DNA of 64,000 nt from Phycisphaerae bacterium (GTDB lineage: Bacteria; Planctomycetota; Phycisphaerae; Phycisphaerales; SM1A02). The number at the start of each line of letters is the position of its first letter. Within the stretch, counting starts at the first letter, position 1. The stretch lies in the NCBI GenBank assembly GCA_002711415.1, contig PARI01000010.1:1-64000 (forward strand), in the 5' to 3' direction. Positions 45,737 through 56,091 of the stretch are shown here, in pieces. Position numbers and translations under genes: made by a program. The notes below the pieces were generated by a model. It did no database searches and was not told where the DNA came from. It saw nothing but the letters and a program-made list of their open reading frames with translations.

Positions 45737-47284
45737 TCAGTCGGACTTCCACAGATTGGCGTTGAACAGGGCCAGCACCGCGAACAACTCGAGCCTTCCC
45801 AGGAGCATGCCGATCGAGAGCAGGATCTTGCTCGGCCCGCTCAGCCAGCCGTAATGATCGATCGGACCAACCTCGCCGAGTGCCGGACCGATGTTGCAGA
45901 CCGAGGACAGGGCCGCACTGCCGGCGGTCGTCAGGTCGATCCCGTGATCGGATTCGAACACCATCAGCGAGATCGTCAAAAGCCCGATGATGATCAGGAA
46001 CCCGAAGAAGAGCGCTGCGGCGGCGATCTTGACCGAGACGTCGACCGCAGAACGGCTGATCTTGAGCGGGCGGATGACATTGGGACGGAACTCGCGTTCG
46101 ATCTCCCCGCCGGTCATCCTCAACACGATCCACAGCCTGATCACCTTCGCGCCACCTGCGGTCGAGCCCGAGCATCCGCCGATGAAGCACAGTGTGAAGA
46201 TGATCGCCAGGGGAAGGACGGACCACGTGGCATAGTTGGCATCGCAGTACCCGGTCGTGGTCGCCATCGCCGTAACCGTGAAGAGGGATGCGAAGAATGC
46301 ATTGAGAAGGCTCGCCGGCTCCTCGGATCCGTTGATCATCTGGATCGGATCGCCCGAGACCATGAGCACGGACATCGTGACGATGATTCCACACACCAGC
46401 AGCGCAAGGAAAAGTCGCAGCTCGGTGCTCTGGAGCAGGGATCGAAGATCCCGCTTCAGCATGAGGTAATACAGCGAGAAGCTCACCGAGGACAGGATCA
46501 TGATCAGTACGAGGCTGAGGTCGACCGCTCTGGACTCGAAGGCCGCGATGCTTGCGTTGCGCGTGCTGAATCCAGCCGTCGATACGCTTGTGAAGGCGTG
46601 GTTGATCGCGTCGAACAGGTCCATTCCGCTGAGAAGGAGCAGCATGATCGCGAGCGTGGTCAGCGACAGGTAGATCGTCAGGAGTACGCGAGCTGTCTCC
46701 CTTGCGTGAGGTCGGATCCCCTTCGGGCTGGGCCCGGTGCTCTCGGCCATGAAGAGCTTCTTGCCCCCGAGTCCGAGCGATGGCAGGATCGCGACGAAGA
46801 GGACGACGATCCCCAGACCGCCGATCCACTGGGTGAGGCTTCTCCAGAGCAGTATGCCGTCGGGCAGTGATTCGATGTCCGTCAGCACGGTCGCGCCGCA
46901 CGTCGTAAGTCCGCTCATGGCCTCGAAGTAGCACGCGCTGTAGGTCGCCAGGGCCTGCTCGGGAAAGTCGGGGCCGACCAGCATCGCCCAGAACCAGTAC
47001 GGAAACGCCGCGAGGAACGAACCGATGATCCAGCTCGTAGCAACGAGCATGACGGCCTCGCGTCGACCGACCTGGGCCGTGGATCTGCCTCCATAGGGTC
47101 GCAGCAGGATCCCGATCGCCATGCAGAGCACGCTCGAGCCACAGAGCGCGATGATCGACTCGAACTCGTCCCTGTCCCTGAGGAACTGCCAGAGCACGAA
47201 CGACCAGGCCGCCAGCTTCAACTGAACGAGGCCGAACACCAGCGAGAGCAGGCCGAGTTGATTCAATACGGTCCGGAACTTCAA
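45737..47284 (-). CDS. trkH: TrkH-family potassium transporter, membrane subunit
   Basis: A potassium channel-like uptake protein of 515 residues with about ten helices. Four pore loops carry the selectivity glycines: EAMSGLTTCGATVL, SVSTAGFSTRNAS, TATTGYCDANY and CNIGPALGEVGPID. The Gly at each centre is present. A GCSGSTAGGAKV segment lies before the third/fourth domain. trkA follows upstream with a 27-bp spacer, so the pair is one operon; TrkA gates this subunit by binding NAD(H) or ATP. Confidence 0.93.
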   Translation of the reverse strand: MKFRTVLNQLGLLSLVFGLVQLKLAAWSFVLWQFLRDRDEFESIIALCGSSVLCMAIGILLRPYGGRSTAQVGRREAVMLVATSWIIGSFLAAFPYWFWAMLVGPDFPEQALATYSACYFEAMSGLTTCGATVLTDIESLPDGILLWRSLTQWIGGLGIVVLFVAILPSLGLGGKKLFMAESTGPSPKGIRPHARETARVLLTIYLSLTTLAIMLLLLSGMDLFDAINHAFTSVSTAGFSTRNASIAAFESRAVDLSLVLIMILSSVSFSLYYLMLKRDLRSLLQSTELRLFLALLVCGIIVTMSVLMVSGDPIQMINGSEEPASLLNAFFASLFTVTAMATTTGYCDANYATWSVLPLAIIFTLCFIGGCSGSTAGGAKVIRLWIVLRMTGGEIEREFRPNVIRPLKISRSAVDVSVKIAAAALFFGFLIIIGLLTISLMVFESDHGIDLTTAGSAALSSVCNIGPALGEVGPIDHYGWLSGPSKILLSIGMLLGRLELFAVLALFNANLWKSD

Positions 47285-47311
47285 GGTTCACCCCGTTCGT
47301 GCCAACGTGCC

Positions 47312-48652
47312 CTAGGAGACGTCGAACAGTTCACGCAACTGCTTCTCCTGGTCCTTTCGACCGATGATCATGACGATGTCACCGGGCTCGATGGTGTCAT
47401 CGGCATTCGGGACCATGGTCGTTTGATCCCGTTGCACGGCGATGACCGACCAGTTCGGCGTGAGCTTGATCGATCGCAGTCGCTGGCCGAGGACATGTGA
47501 CTGGTCGCCGACCTCGATCCTGTAGATGTCCAGGACGCCACGTGCGACGGACGTGATCCTGCGGATCGGGCTGCTGTCCAGCACGTTCTCGATCTGGCGG
47601 GCCGCCTCGATCCTCGGACTGAACGCACGATCGACCCCGATGTCGAAAAGCAGGTCGAGGTAGTTGGATCTCTGGGCGATCGAGACCACCTTCCGGACAC
47701 CACGCATCTTCGCGAAGACGGCCGCGATGATGTTGTCCTCGTCATCGTCCAGCAGCGCGACGAAGTCGTCGGCTTCGGCGAGCCTTTCCTCGAGGAACGT
47801 GTTCTCGTCGGTCGGGTCGGCGTTGATCACGGTGACCCAGTCCAGTTCCGCGGCAAGTTCCTCGGCACGGGCATGATCGCGTTCAAAGACCCGGATCGAG
47901 TGCGTGCGGTCGTGCAATGCGTTGCAGAGCCAGACCGTGATCTGTTCTCCACCCATGATCACCACCTTGCGACGGCCGGGCTGCTTCTCCCTGAAGAGCT
48001 TCCTCGCCTGTTCGAAGATGCCCGAGTTGGAGACCAGGAAGACCACGTCACCGGGCTGTGCGACCGTGGCGCCGTCGGGAATGATGACCTCGCCGTTCCG
48101 CTCGATCGCGACGAGCCTCGATCCGACGGGCAGCGGGACGTCCGACAAAGGCCTCCCTATGGCGGGGGCATCGTCGGTGACCGGGAACTGCTCAAGCTCG
48201 ATCTGGCCTCGCGCGAACGACTCGACGGCCATCGCGGCGGGGTTTCGAAGCGTCTGCGAGATTGCCGAGACCGTCGTGAACTCCGGGCAGATCAGTTCAT
48301 CGATGCCCAGGTGGATCCGGTAGTCGACCCCCCGTTCACCCAGGTACGCGTAGTCGTGCACGCGGGCGATCGTCTTGCCGGCTCCGAGCCTCTTTGCGAC
48401 CGAGGCCGTCAACAGATTCACCTCGTCCATTTCCGTGGCGGCGACGACCATGTCGGCCTTGGAGACACCCGCCTGCTCGAGGATGTCCACGTGGGAGCAG
48501 TTCCCGTGCAGGGTGCGGAGATCGGCGATCTCCTCGATCGACCGGAGCTTGTGGTTGTTGGTGTCGATGACGGTAATGCTGTGACCACGCTGATCAAGCA
48601 CTTCCGTGGCATGGCTGCCGACTTCACCGGCTCCACAGATGATGATTTTCAT
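47312..48652 (-). CDS. trkA: Trk system potassium uptake protein TrkA
   Basis: The cytosolic regulatory subunit of 446 residues with two TrkA-N nucleotide domains and two TrkA-C domains. The first Rossmann site is IIICGAGEVGSHATEVLD. The second one (VVIMGGEQITVWLCNAL, about residue 230) lacks the full Gly-x-Gly-xx-Gly, so it may not bind nucleotide. The C-terminal domain ends in EPGDIVMIIGRKDQEKQLRE. A TACAAT box lies about 45 nt upstream. It is co-directional with trkH. Confidence 0.92.
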   Translation of the reverse strand: MKIIICGAGEVGSHATEVLDQRGHSITVIDTNNHKLRSIEEIADLRTLHGNCSHVDILEQAGVSKADMVVAATEMDEVNLLTASVAKRLGAGKTIARVHDYAYLGERGVDYRIHLGIDELICPEFTTVSAISQTLRNPAAMAVESFARGQIELEQFPVTDDAPAIGRPLSDVPLPVGSRLVAIERNGEVIIPDGATVAQPGDVVFLVSNSGIFEQARKLFREKQPGRRKVVIMGGEQITVWLCNALHDRTHSIRVFERDHARAEELAAELDWVTVINADPTDENTFLEERLAEADDFVALLDDDEDNIIAAVFAKMRGVRKVVSIAQRSNYLDLLFDIGVDRAFSPRIEAARQIENVLDSSPIRRITSVARGVLDIYRIEVGDQSHVLGQRLRSIKLTPNWSVIAVQRDQTTMVPNADDTIEPGDIVMIIGRKDQEKQLRELFDVS

Positions 48653-48846
48653 GGTTGCGGCTTCTCCGTCGCGAGCATTCGCGATCGACCAAGCAGGTAT
48701 TGTACGACCGCTTCAGGCAAGGGGCCAATGAAGCAAGCCTGTTATTGAAGGCCCAGGCCTCTTGGTCGGATAAGATCACGCACCGCGGTCACTGCAAGCC
48801 ATCCATGATCGACGTTTCTCCAGGGAAGATCGTCGCCTGGCCGCTG

Positions 48847-51800
48847 CTACCTGTTCTTCTCGATGATGTCGAAGATCCCCTTGATGAGGTTCCCGACCCC
48901 CTCGGGGTCCTTGAGGATGTCGCCGAGATCAGGCAGCTCGATCTTCTCCTTCAGGGGCAGGCGCCTCCCCTGCTCATCAAGCAGCGGTCCCGACCAGACG
49001 ACCTGGACCGACAACGTGTTGAGGATCGATGGTGGCACCTGCCTGAGTTCCTTCACCGAATTGGCGAAACTCTCTGCGGGAAACTTCGCGGTGATGCGGT
49101 CGACCATCGGGACCTTGCCGGTCAGGTCGATCCGACCAGTGGAGGTGATGCTGTACTTGTATCCCTGTCCGTACCGGCCGACGTTGAAGACGAGATCGTC
49201 GTAGAAGACGATTCCATCCACCATGTTGATGGTCAGCGGCTCGATCGTGCCGGGAAAACGATCGGCCTGGGAGGTTCCCGTGAGCTTGAGGAAGCGGTTG
49301 AGGACGCCCTTGGTCTGGAACTGGACCTCCCCGAACTTGAACTTCACGAGCCCGTTGAGCCTGCTCCAGTCCGAGTCGACGGGCATCGACAGAGCCGGTA
49401 TCGAGAGGTCCACCAGATCACCACCGACGGTCAGGTCGGAGAAGATCGGGTTGACCAGGGCGAGCAGTTCCTCCCGCATCGACTCGCTGAGTGCGAACTT
49501 CCCGGTGATCGGAGCGTCCCCCTCCAGCGTGGCGATTCCCTTGATGAACTTCATCCCGGGAACGCTCAGCGAGCCCTCCCTGGAATCCAGGTCCGCCAGG
49601 AAGGTACCCGTGTCCCGTGAGAGATCCACGGCCTTCGCAGTGGCGTTGACCGTTGCGCCCAGGGCCGATGTCAGCTTGCCACCGGTATCGGCCAGAATGT
49701 CGACCAGAGGCGTGGGAAACGAACTGATGACCGAATCCAGGTCGAGCCTCATCGTGCTCGTGTCGATCGCACCATCGTCATCGATGAGCCTGGTCGCGGA
49801 TCCACGGACCGAGAGCGAGGTCGTCCCCTCGTGATCGCCGGCCGCGCTGGAACGGATGTCCAGCCTGATGCCCGATGACAGGTCGTCGCAGTTGAGCATC
49901 GCGGTCGAATCGGTGAACTCATAATTCCCCGCGTCGACCAGGTCCAGGGTGAACGGGCTGACCGAGAGCGCGAGCTTGAAGACGCACTGGTCGGCGGGAA
50001 ACGGCTCGTTTCGGAAGAGGGCCGTGGGCACCCTGAATCCATCGATCGAAGCACTGATGTCCATCGGGGCCTTGAACGCGCCCACCGTGCCCGGACCGGC
50101 GCCGGCCTCGGCGATTCGATCGAGGTTCGCTGGTGGGATCTTCAAGTTGACCGTGGTCGGATCGAGTTCCACCGCGGCGGTGGATGCGGTGCCGGAGAGA
50201 CTTCCGTCGAACTGCGGCGTGCGGAGATCGATGTCGAACCGGGCATCGGTTCCGATCGCCTTGATGTTGCCGTTGATCGAGCCACGGCCACCCAGCAGAT
50301 CCACGAACGTTCCGGGGCGGGTACCGAGCAGTTCTTCAATACCCTCGATGCTCACCAGGTCGGCGGTGATGATGGCGTCGGTCCTGCTTGCGGTCTCTTC
50401 ATCGGGAGTGATCGAGCCGCTTGCATCGAGCTTGAGGATCTTCGATCCATCCGCATCCATGACGGTCGAGGTGATCTGCAGCGACGAGAGCTCCTGCTCG
50501 TGCATGGAGAACTCCAGGTCGACGTCCTTGACCCGGAGCTGTCCGGTGACCGATGGCAGCCTGTCCAGCATGATCTCGCTGCAGTCGATCGCACCGGTGA
50601 TGTCGGGCGGGGAGAACGAACCGTCACCGAGCGAGGAGACCGGGATCTCGATGCGATCCAGCCGGAACCCGAGTGATGCCGGTGAAACCAGCTGCACAGG
50701 ATCATCGGATTCGTCCTGCAGCATTGAGACCAGTACGGGCCGCATCACGTACCGGCCTGACAGGTCAAGTCCCACGGTTCCGGCAGGATCCCCCTGCACT
50801 TCGCAGGAGAAGTCCAGTCCGCTTCCGGTCAGCTTGATCGAGGCGGACAGTCCGGACCTGCCGTCACCCGGTCGGGCCGGGGCGAATGTCGCGAGCATCC
50901 TGCTGCTCGTTGGAAGCGCTGCCTCCAGAAGCGACGGGGCCTGGCCGCTGAAGGTCGCGACCGTGCCAGGCGTGATCCCGTCAAGGTTGATCGTTCCATC
51001 GATGCGTGAGTACCAGTCTTCGCTGAGCCGACCCGATCTCGACATGAGGCCAGTGAGCTCCTGGCGGATGTCGATGGTCGTGGAATCGACCTTCGCGGAC
51101 CCGGTCACGACCAGCGAATCCAGGAGCGAGACGGATTCAAGAGAGAGCCCCACGTCTGTGATCGTGACTGGAGCTGTCTCGAGGACGTCCACGAGCTCGA
51201 GATCACCGTCAAGCGACAGTCGTCCCTTGAACGACACGTCACCGATTCCAGGGATCGAATCATCATCCGGCAACCGGATCGAGAACGAGTCCAAAGTGAT
51301 CATGCCTGTGGACGACCCGGACACCTTCGTTTCCAGGAGGCTCGCGACGATGTCGGCGATCGCCCCGGTTTTCAGCTCGAGCGAGTCACCCACGATGAGA
51401 TGGCCGCCCCTGTCCCTGCTCGCGGAGAGCCTGATGCTCGTCCGTGGCGAGGACAGGGAGGCTGCGAGCGTCCTGGTGTCGATGCCGGATGCGGTCACAT
51501 CCAGGTCCACAGCCGGGCCGAAGTCACGCTGGGCGTCGATCGGCGTGTCGATGAAGGCCAACTGCAAGAGGGCCGCGGGGAACCGACTGGCACGGATCGT
51601 CCCATTGACGGCATCGGTGTCGAAACGGAACCGGCCATCGGTCCCGACAAGGCCACCCGAGTCAATCGATGCACTGACCGTGCTGCGATCTCCACCGGAA
51701 TAGCGACCATCGGAGTCCATCTCGAGACTGGCCCCCTTGCCGAGCGAGGTGCTGTCGATCGAGAGTGCCATTGAATCCAGGACCAGGACGTCCTCCCCGA

Positions 51801-52530
51801 TCGGGATGGTGATGTCGCTGGCATCGGCGGTGCATCGGAGCCCGGCTGATGCGAGGTCGGGCCGACCGTTGGAATCGAATGCGTTGGCCAGTTCCGCGTC
51901 CAGCGTCATCCGCCCTTCATCGGCGGCATCCACAGTGAATGACACGGTGGTCGTCGAGCTCGTGGAGAGGGAGAGCTTCATGGTCGAGCTCATGTCGTAC
52001 CGACGTCCATCGATCGCGGCCAGCGAGAGTGAACCATCGGCCGTGATGTCCAGGTCGGGAATTGTCGAGTCACCACCGGCTGAACCCGATTCACCCTGCG
52101 ACGGGGCTGCGTCGGACCCGTCCGGGGAGGTCTCCGGAGCGTTGAACAGGTGCACCAGGCCCGGAAGACCATCCTCGCCGATTTCATCCGTGACCATGTA
52201 CTTGATGTCGATCGATGTCCCGGAGAGGCCATGCAGCAGCAACGACGACAGTGAGCGATCCACGACGACATCGGCCTTGATGCTCGTGGCACATTCATCA
52301 CAATCATCCCTGACCAGGATCCCGGAGATCTCCTGGCTGCTGAACCAACCGAAGCTGGTTGCGCCGACCGACACACGTCCATCGACCTGTCTCTGGATGA
52401 TACCAGCGACGACGGGCGACCCGAAGGTCCATGATGCAATCGTCGGTGCCATCAGCACCAGCAGCAGTGCACCGAGTACGAAGGGCACCAGGATCCGTAT
52501 CAGCTTCTTGGAACGTGAAGGCCGAGACAT
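48847..52530 (-). CDS. Giant AsmA-like envelope protein
   Basis: A 1227-residue protein with a basic start (SRPSRSKKLIR), one N-terminal membrane helix (ILVPFVLGALLLVLMAPTIA) and a very long beta-strand-rich periplasmic part full of Asp, Ser and Thr. The N-terminal region (VAGIIQRQVDGRVSVGATSF) and the C-terminal region (GIVFYDDLVFNVGRYGQG, then STGRIDLTGKVPM) resemble AsmA/TamB-type repeats, which are thought to form grooves for lipid transfer between membranes. Family assignment is by pattern, not by a search. The ATG at 52530 has a GGAG about 9 nt upstream. No partner is adjacent, and a PilZ gene lies upstream on the same strand. Confidence 0.65.
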   Translation of the reverse strand: MSRPSRSKKLIRILVPFVLGALLLVLMAPTIASWTFGSPVVAGIIQRQVDGRVSVGATSFGWFSSQEISGILVRDDCDECATSIKADVVVDRSLSSLLLHGLSGTSIDIKYMVTDEIGEDGLPGLVHLFNAPETSPDGSDAAPSQGESGSAGGDSTIPDLDITADGSLSLAAIDGRRYDMSSTMKLSLSTSSTTTVSFTVDAADEGRMTLDAELANAFDSNGRPDLASAGLRCTADASDITIPIGEDVLVLDSMALSIDSTSLGKGASLEMDSDGRYSGGDRSTVSASIDSGGLVGTDGRFRFDTDAVNGTIRASRFPAALLQLAFIDTPIDAQRDFGPAVDLDVTASGIDTRTLAASLSSPRTSIRLSASRDRGGHLIVGDSLELKTGAIADIVASLLETKVSGSSTGMITLDSFSIRLPDDDSIPGIGDVSFKGRLSLDGDLELVDVLETAPVTITDVGLSLESVSLLDSLVVTGSAKVDSTTIDIRQELTGLMSRSGRLSEDWYSRIDGTINLDGITPGTVATFSGQAPSLLEAALPTSSRMLATFAPARPGDGRSGLSASIKLTGSGLDFSCEVQGDPAGTVGLDLSGRYVMRPVLVSMLQDESDDPVQLVSPASLGFRLDRIEIPVSSLGDGSFSPPDITGAIDCSEIMLDRLPSVTGQLRVKDVDLEFSMHEQELSSLQITSTVMDADGSKILKLDASGSITPDEETASRTDAIITADLVSIEGIEELLGTRPGTFVDLLGGRGSINGNIKAIGTDARFDIDLRTPQFDGSLSGTASTAAVELDPTTVNLKIPPANLDRIAEAGAGPGTVGAFKAPMDISASIDGFRVPTALFRNEPFPADQCVFKLALSVSPFTLDLVDAGNYEFTDSTAMLNCDDLSSGIRLDIRSSAAGDHEGTTSLSVRGSATRLIDDDGAIDTSTMRLDLDSVISSFPTPLVDILADTGGKLTSALGATVNATAKAVDLSRDTGTFLADLDSREGSLSVPGMKFIKGIATLEGDAPITGKFALSESMREELLALVNPIFSDLTVGGDLVDLSIPALSMPVDSDWSRLNGLVKFKFGEVQFQTKGVLNRFLKLTGTSQADRFPGTIEPLTINMVDGIVFYDDLVFNVGRYGQGYKYSITSTGRIDLTGKVPMVDRITAKFPAESFANSVKELRQVPPSILNTLSVQVVWSGPLLDEQGRRLPLKEKIELPDLGDILKDPEGVGNLIKGIFDIIEKNR

Positions 52531-52689
52531 CGAGCTTGCTCCGGGTGGAGGGGAACGCCGGCCCGGAGGCATGCCCGGACACGACCGGTTCATTTCACCA
52601 GAGTGGAGCGATGGTGTCGATCCTGAAGGACAAACCGCCGGAACAACGTTCCAGCGGTGGGCTTCAATGAGCGAATCCCTCGACGGGCC

Positions 52690-53037
52690 TCAGGCGGCCA
52701 GTTGAAGCTGAGGACCCGTCATCGATTCGAGCACGCTGTCGAACCTGATCGCAATGTTCGTGCGGCCCTCGCAGGACAATGACCTGAGGACGGTTGCAGG
52801 GATCATCTCGTCGGCGAAGAGGAGCGAGTCGCGTCGCTTCATCGCGACTCCGACGTGGATCCTCGTACCCGGTTCGAAGGGCACCTGGGTCTCGATCTCG
52901 ATGCAGGCGCCTCCGGCGCTGAGGTTGGATGTCGTTCCCGCGACATAGCGATCCAGCCGCTTGTGATGGACCTTGGTGGGACGATTGATGTCGATGCGAT
53001 CGTGGACCCTGCGATCAATGTGGGAGGAAGTGTTCAT
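52690..53037 (-). CDS. PilZ domain protein (c-di-GMP receptor type)
   Basis: A 115-residue single-domain PilZ protein. The c-di-GMP-binding RxxxR is at DRRVHDRIDI and the (D/N)xSxxG motif is SNLSAGGACIE, so both binding elements are kept. PGTRIHVGVAMKRR and TNIAIRFDSV complete the barrel. It would act as a small adaptor that answers c-di-GMP. Neighbouring genes do not suggest the target. Confidence 0.88.
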   Translation of the reverse strand: MNTSSHIDRRVHDRIDINRPTKVHHKRLDRYVAGTTSNLSAGGACIEIETQVPFEPGTRIHVGVAMKRRDSLLFADEMIPATVLRSLSCEGRTNIAIRFDSVLESMTGPQLQLAA

Positions 53038-53217
53038 GTATGGAGTCTCGTGGTGCTGGAAGGGATCAAGGTGCCTGAGACCGAAGGGTCGCGCGGATCG
53101 GGTGATTGGACCGGCGGGGCGTTTCGGGCCTCAGGACCCTCATGTCTTCGGAAGGAACCGGGGCGAACTTTGGTCGATGTGGCCGGATCGGGGGATTTAC
53201 TGGTTTGAAACAGTGGA

Positions 53218-53223
53218 TATGCT
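53218..53223 (+). promoter_or_regulatory. Putative -10 box of ispE
   Basis: TATGCT ends 7 nt before the ATG at 53231 and overlaps another ATG at 53219, which favours the downstream start. Confidence 0.4.
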
Positions 53224-53230
53224 GCTCAGA

Positions 53231-54127
53231 ATGCATGGAACCCTCCAAGTCGACTGCCCGGCCAAGGTGAACCTGGCCCTCGCCGTCGCCCCCCCGGGGC
53301 TGGACAACATGCACCAGATCAGCAGCTGGTTCATCACGATCGACATGAAGGACACGCTCGAGCTGACCGCCCTGCCTGATGATGGCATCTCCTGCTACGG
53401 AATCGTCTGGGCAGATGATGCGCCTCGAAAGACCGAGATCGAGTGGCCGATCCAGGACGACCTGGCCGTTCGTGCGCACATGGCGCTGGAGCGACAGGTC
53501 CGGAGACGCCTGCCCGTGAAGATGAAGTTGACCAAGAGAATCCCTGTCGGCGGCGGACTTGGAGGCGGCTCGTCAAACGCAGCGGCGATGCTGCGTGGCC
53601 TGAACCGGTTGTTCCAACTGGAGATTCCGAACGAGCAGCTCGAGGAAGTGGGCTCAGGACTCGGCTCTGACGTTCCGTTTCTGGTCTCGGGCGGCTCGGC
53701 GCATGTCCGAGGACTCGGCGAGAAGCTGAGCCCGGGTCGAGTCCCCGGGTTGCACATGGTCCTGGTGTTCCCCGAGGCATCGTGCCGGACCGGCAGCGTC
53801 TATGGTCACTTCGACACGATGCTCCGGGAGGATCACGTGATCGATGATGAACGCGTCTCCGGTCTGATCGACTCGGCCGTCGTCTCACCCGATGCGCCGT
53901 TCAACGATCTCCAGGATGCGGCCATGGACCTCTACCCGGAACTTGCCGACGTCGCATCCCGGGTCGAGGCGCTGGCCGAGAGGTCGGTGCACCTGTCAGG
54001 TTCGGGCTCCACCCTGTACGTGATCTGTGACGACCCATTGCATGCCGAAGCGCTGGCTGCAGCGATCAGCGAGCAGCTGGAGATCCCCGCGATTGCAACC
54101 GGTTCGCAGCAGGAAGAGGGCTCCTGA
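53231..54127 (+). CDS. ispE: 4-diphosphocytidyl-2-C-methyl-D-erythritol kinase
   Basis: The GHMP kinase of the MEP isoprenoid pathway. The 298-residue protein starts MHGTLQVDCPAKVNLALAV, the IspE substrate region. The ATP-binding Gly-rich loop is IPVGGGLGGGSSNAAAM, and the third motif is VHLSGSGSTLYV. The ATG at 53231 is preferred to one at 53219 because the latter sits within a TATGCT promoter box. No other isoprenoid gene is adjacent. Confidence 0.92.
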   Translation: MHGTLQVDCPAKVNLALAVAPPGLDNMHQISSWFITIDMKDTLELTALPDDGISCYGIVWADDAPRKTEIEWPIQDDLAVRAHMALERQVRRRLPVKMKLTKRIPVGGGLGGGSSNAAAMLRGLNRLFQLEIPNEQLEEVGSGLGSDVPFLVSGGSAHVRGLGEKLSPGRVPGLHMVLVFPEASCRTGSVYGHFDTMLREDHVIDDERVSGLIDSAVVSPDAPFNDLQDAAMDLYPELADVASRVEALAERSVHLSGSGSTLYVICDDPLHAEALAAAISEQLEIPAIATGSQQEEGS

Positions 54128-54263
54128 AGCCGTTGAGGCTGTTCTCCCGCGACTGCGAGGAAACCTGGAAGCGTCTACACTATGAGGTCCCGCCGTGGCG
54201 CATGCCCTGGCGAGGACGTCATCGTGACATTGAACCACGCAACCACGACAAGCAGGTCCGAAC

Positions 54264-55958
54264 ATGAGCAGCACGATTACCATCCCGGAAGAACTCGACG
54301 CCACGCAGTGGTCACAGATCCAGCCCCTCTACCAGGAACTTCTCGATCGGAAGTTGAACTGCTCCGGCTGCCTGGAGACCCTGCTGCTCGATCGCAGCAA
54401 CCTCGACGCGAGGACGTCGGAGGCGGAGGCTGATCTCTACATCAACATGACTTGTCACACCGATGACGAGTCGTGCAAGAAGGCGTACCTCGACTTCGTC
54501 GAGAACGTCGAACCGGAACTCAAGAAGGTCGGATTCGAACTGGACAAGAAGATCGCCGAGTGCCCCTTCGCCAAGGACCTGGACCAGGACCGGTATCAGG
54601 TGCTCCTGAGAGCGCTCAGGACGAGCGTCGAGATGTTCCGCGAGGAGAACATCCCGATCTACACCGAGATCACCAAGCTCGACCAGTCCTACAGCGAGAT
54701 CAACGGTGCGATGACCGTCGAGTTCGAAGGCGAGGAGAGGACCATGCCCCAGATGGCTCGCTACCTCGAGGAGACCGACAGGGACGTGAGGATGAAGGCC
54801 TGGACCGCGATCGCCGAACGCAGGCTCAAGGATTCCGAGCGGATCAACGATGTCTTCGACGAGATGATCAAGCGCCGGCACCAGATCGCGCTGAACGCGG
54901 GCTTCGACAACTTCAGGGACTACCAGCATCAGAAGATGCTCCGGTTCGACTACACCCCCGTCGACTGCGAGAAGTTCCACGAGGGTGCCGAGAAGGTCTG
55001 CATGCCCCTGCTGAGGACCTTGAACAAGGAGCGGAAGCACGAGCTCGGGGTCGACGTCCTCAGGCCGTGGGATGTCGCCGTGGACACCAAGGGCCGCAAG
55101 CCACTGCGTCCGTTCGATGGGGCCGATGATCTGATCGAGAAGACCTCGACCCTCTTCCACAAGATGGACGACGAGCTCGGCACCATGTTCGACTCGATGC
55201 GGGACGGCGTATCACTGGATCTGGAATCGAGAAAGGGCAAGGCCCCCGGTGGATACCAGTACTACCGCCCATGGTCCAGGAAGCCGTTCATCTTCATGAA
55301 CGCGGCCGGGCTGCAGCGAGATCTCGAGACCATGGTGCACGAGGCCGGACACGCCTTCCACTCGATCCTGTGCAACCACGAACCACTGCTGTCATACAGG
55401 CACGCACCGATGGAGTTCTGCGAGGTCGCCTCGATGAGCATGGAACTTCTCAGTTTCCCGTACCTCGACATCTTCTATTCCGAGGCGGATGCGGATCGAT
55501 CGCAGCGACATCATCTCGAGACACTCGCGACGATGATCCCGTGGATCGCGACGATCGACGCGTTCCAGCACTGGATCTACACGAATCCGGAACACTCCCG
55601 ACAGGAGCGGACCGACAAGTGGGTCGAGCTGATGGGTCGCTTCGGTCCCGATGTGGACTACACGGGCTACGAGGATGTGCTGGCGATGATGTGGCAGCGG
55701 CAGCTGCACCTGTTCGGCGTCCCCTTCTACTACATCGAGTACGGCATCGCCCAGCTGGGCGCCCTGCAGATGTGGATCCAGTCGAAGAAGGATCCGGCCG
55801 ACGCGCTGGCACACTACAAGTCAGGCCTGACCATCGGGGGAGCCAAGCCGCTTCCCGCCCTCTTCGAGGCCGCAGGGCTCGAGTTCGAATTCGGGCCGGA
55901 GATGATGAAGGGCCTCATGGACGACGTCCAGGAAACGCTGAAGACGCTCCCAGCCTGA
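54264..55958 (+). CDS. M3-family oligoendopeptidase (PepF-like)
   Basis: A zinc metallopeptidase of 564 residues that trims oligopeptides. The zinc motif HEAGH is in LETMVHEAGHAFHSIL at about residue 358, with the third ligand Glu in APMEFCEVASMSMELL. The helical N-terminal half and LYINMTCHTDDESCKKAYLD fit the family. TACACT at 54176-54181 is a possible -10 with a leader of about 75 nt. A strong terminator follows. Confidence 0.9.
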   Translation: MSSTITIPEELDATQWSQIQPLYQELLDRKLNCSGCLETLLLDRSNLDARTSEAEADLYINMTCHTDDESCKKAYLDFVENVEPELKKVGFELDKKIAECPFAKDLDQDRYQVLLRALRTSVEMFREENIPIYTEITKLDQSYSEINGAMTVEFEGEERTMPQMARYLEETDRDVRMKAWTAIAERRLKDSERINDVFDEMIKRRHQIALNAGFDNFRDYQHQKMLRFDYTPVDCEKFHEGAEKVCMPLLRTLNKERKHELGVDVLRPWDVAVDTKGRKPLRPFDGADDLIEKTSTLFHKMDDELGTMFDSMRDGVSLDLESRKGKAPGGYQYYRPWSRKPFIFMNAAGLQRDLETMVHEAGHAFHSILCNHEPLLSYRHAPMEFCEVASMSMELLSFPYLDIFYSEADADRSQRHHLETLATMIPWIATIDAFQHWIYTNPEHSRQERTDKWVELMGRFGPDVDYTGYEDVLAMMWQRQLHLFGVPFYYIEYGIAQLGALQMWIQSKKDPADALAHYKSGLTIGGAKPLPALFEAAGLEFEFGPEMMKGLMDDVQETLKTLPA

Positions 55959-55982
55959 TCAAGGCCGCACGGAACCGGTTCA

Positions 55983-56012
55983 ACGGGTGGAGCAACGGCT
56001 CCACCCGTTTTT
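55983..56012 (+). terminator. Intrinsic terminator after the M3 peptidase gene
   Basis: An 11-bp perfect stem (ACGGGTGGAGC with GCTCCACCCGT), a 4-nt loop and a run of five T. Confidence 0.88.
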
Positions 56013-56091
56013 CAATATCGGGGATCGGCCATCCATGCGATGGCGTGATGACGCTACAGTGTTCCTATCGGCAGGCAATCAAAGGAGTCCC

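Noticed and set aside
45630-47291. An alternative 553-codon frame on the same strand as trkH
   Set aside because: Arg- and Gly-rich with no membrane helices; the other frame has the four TrkH pore motifs.
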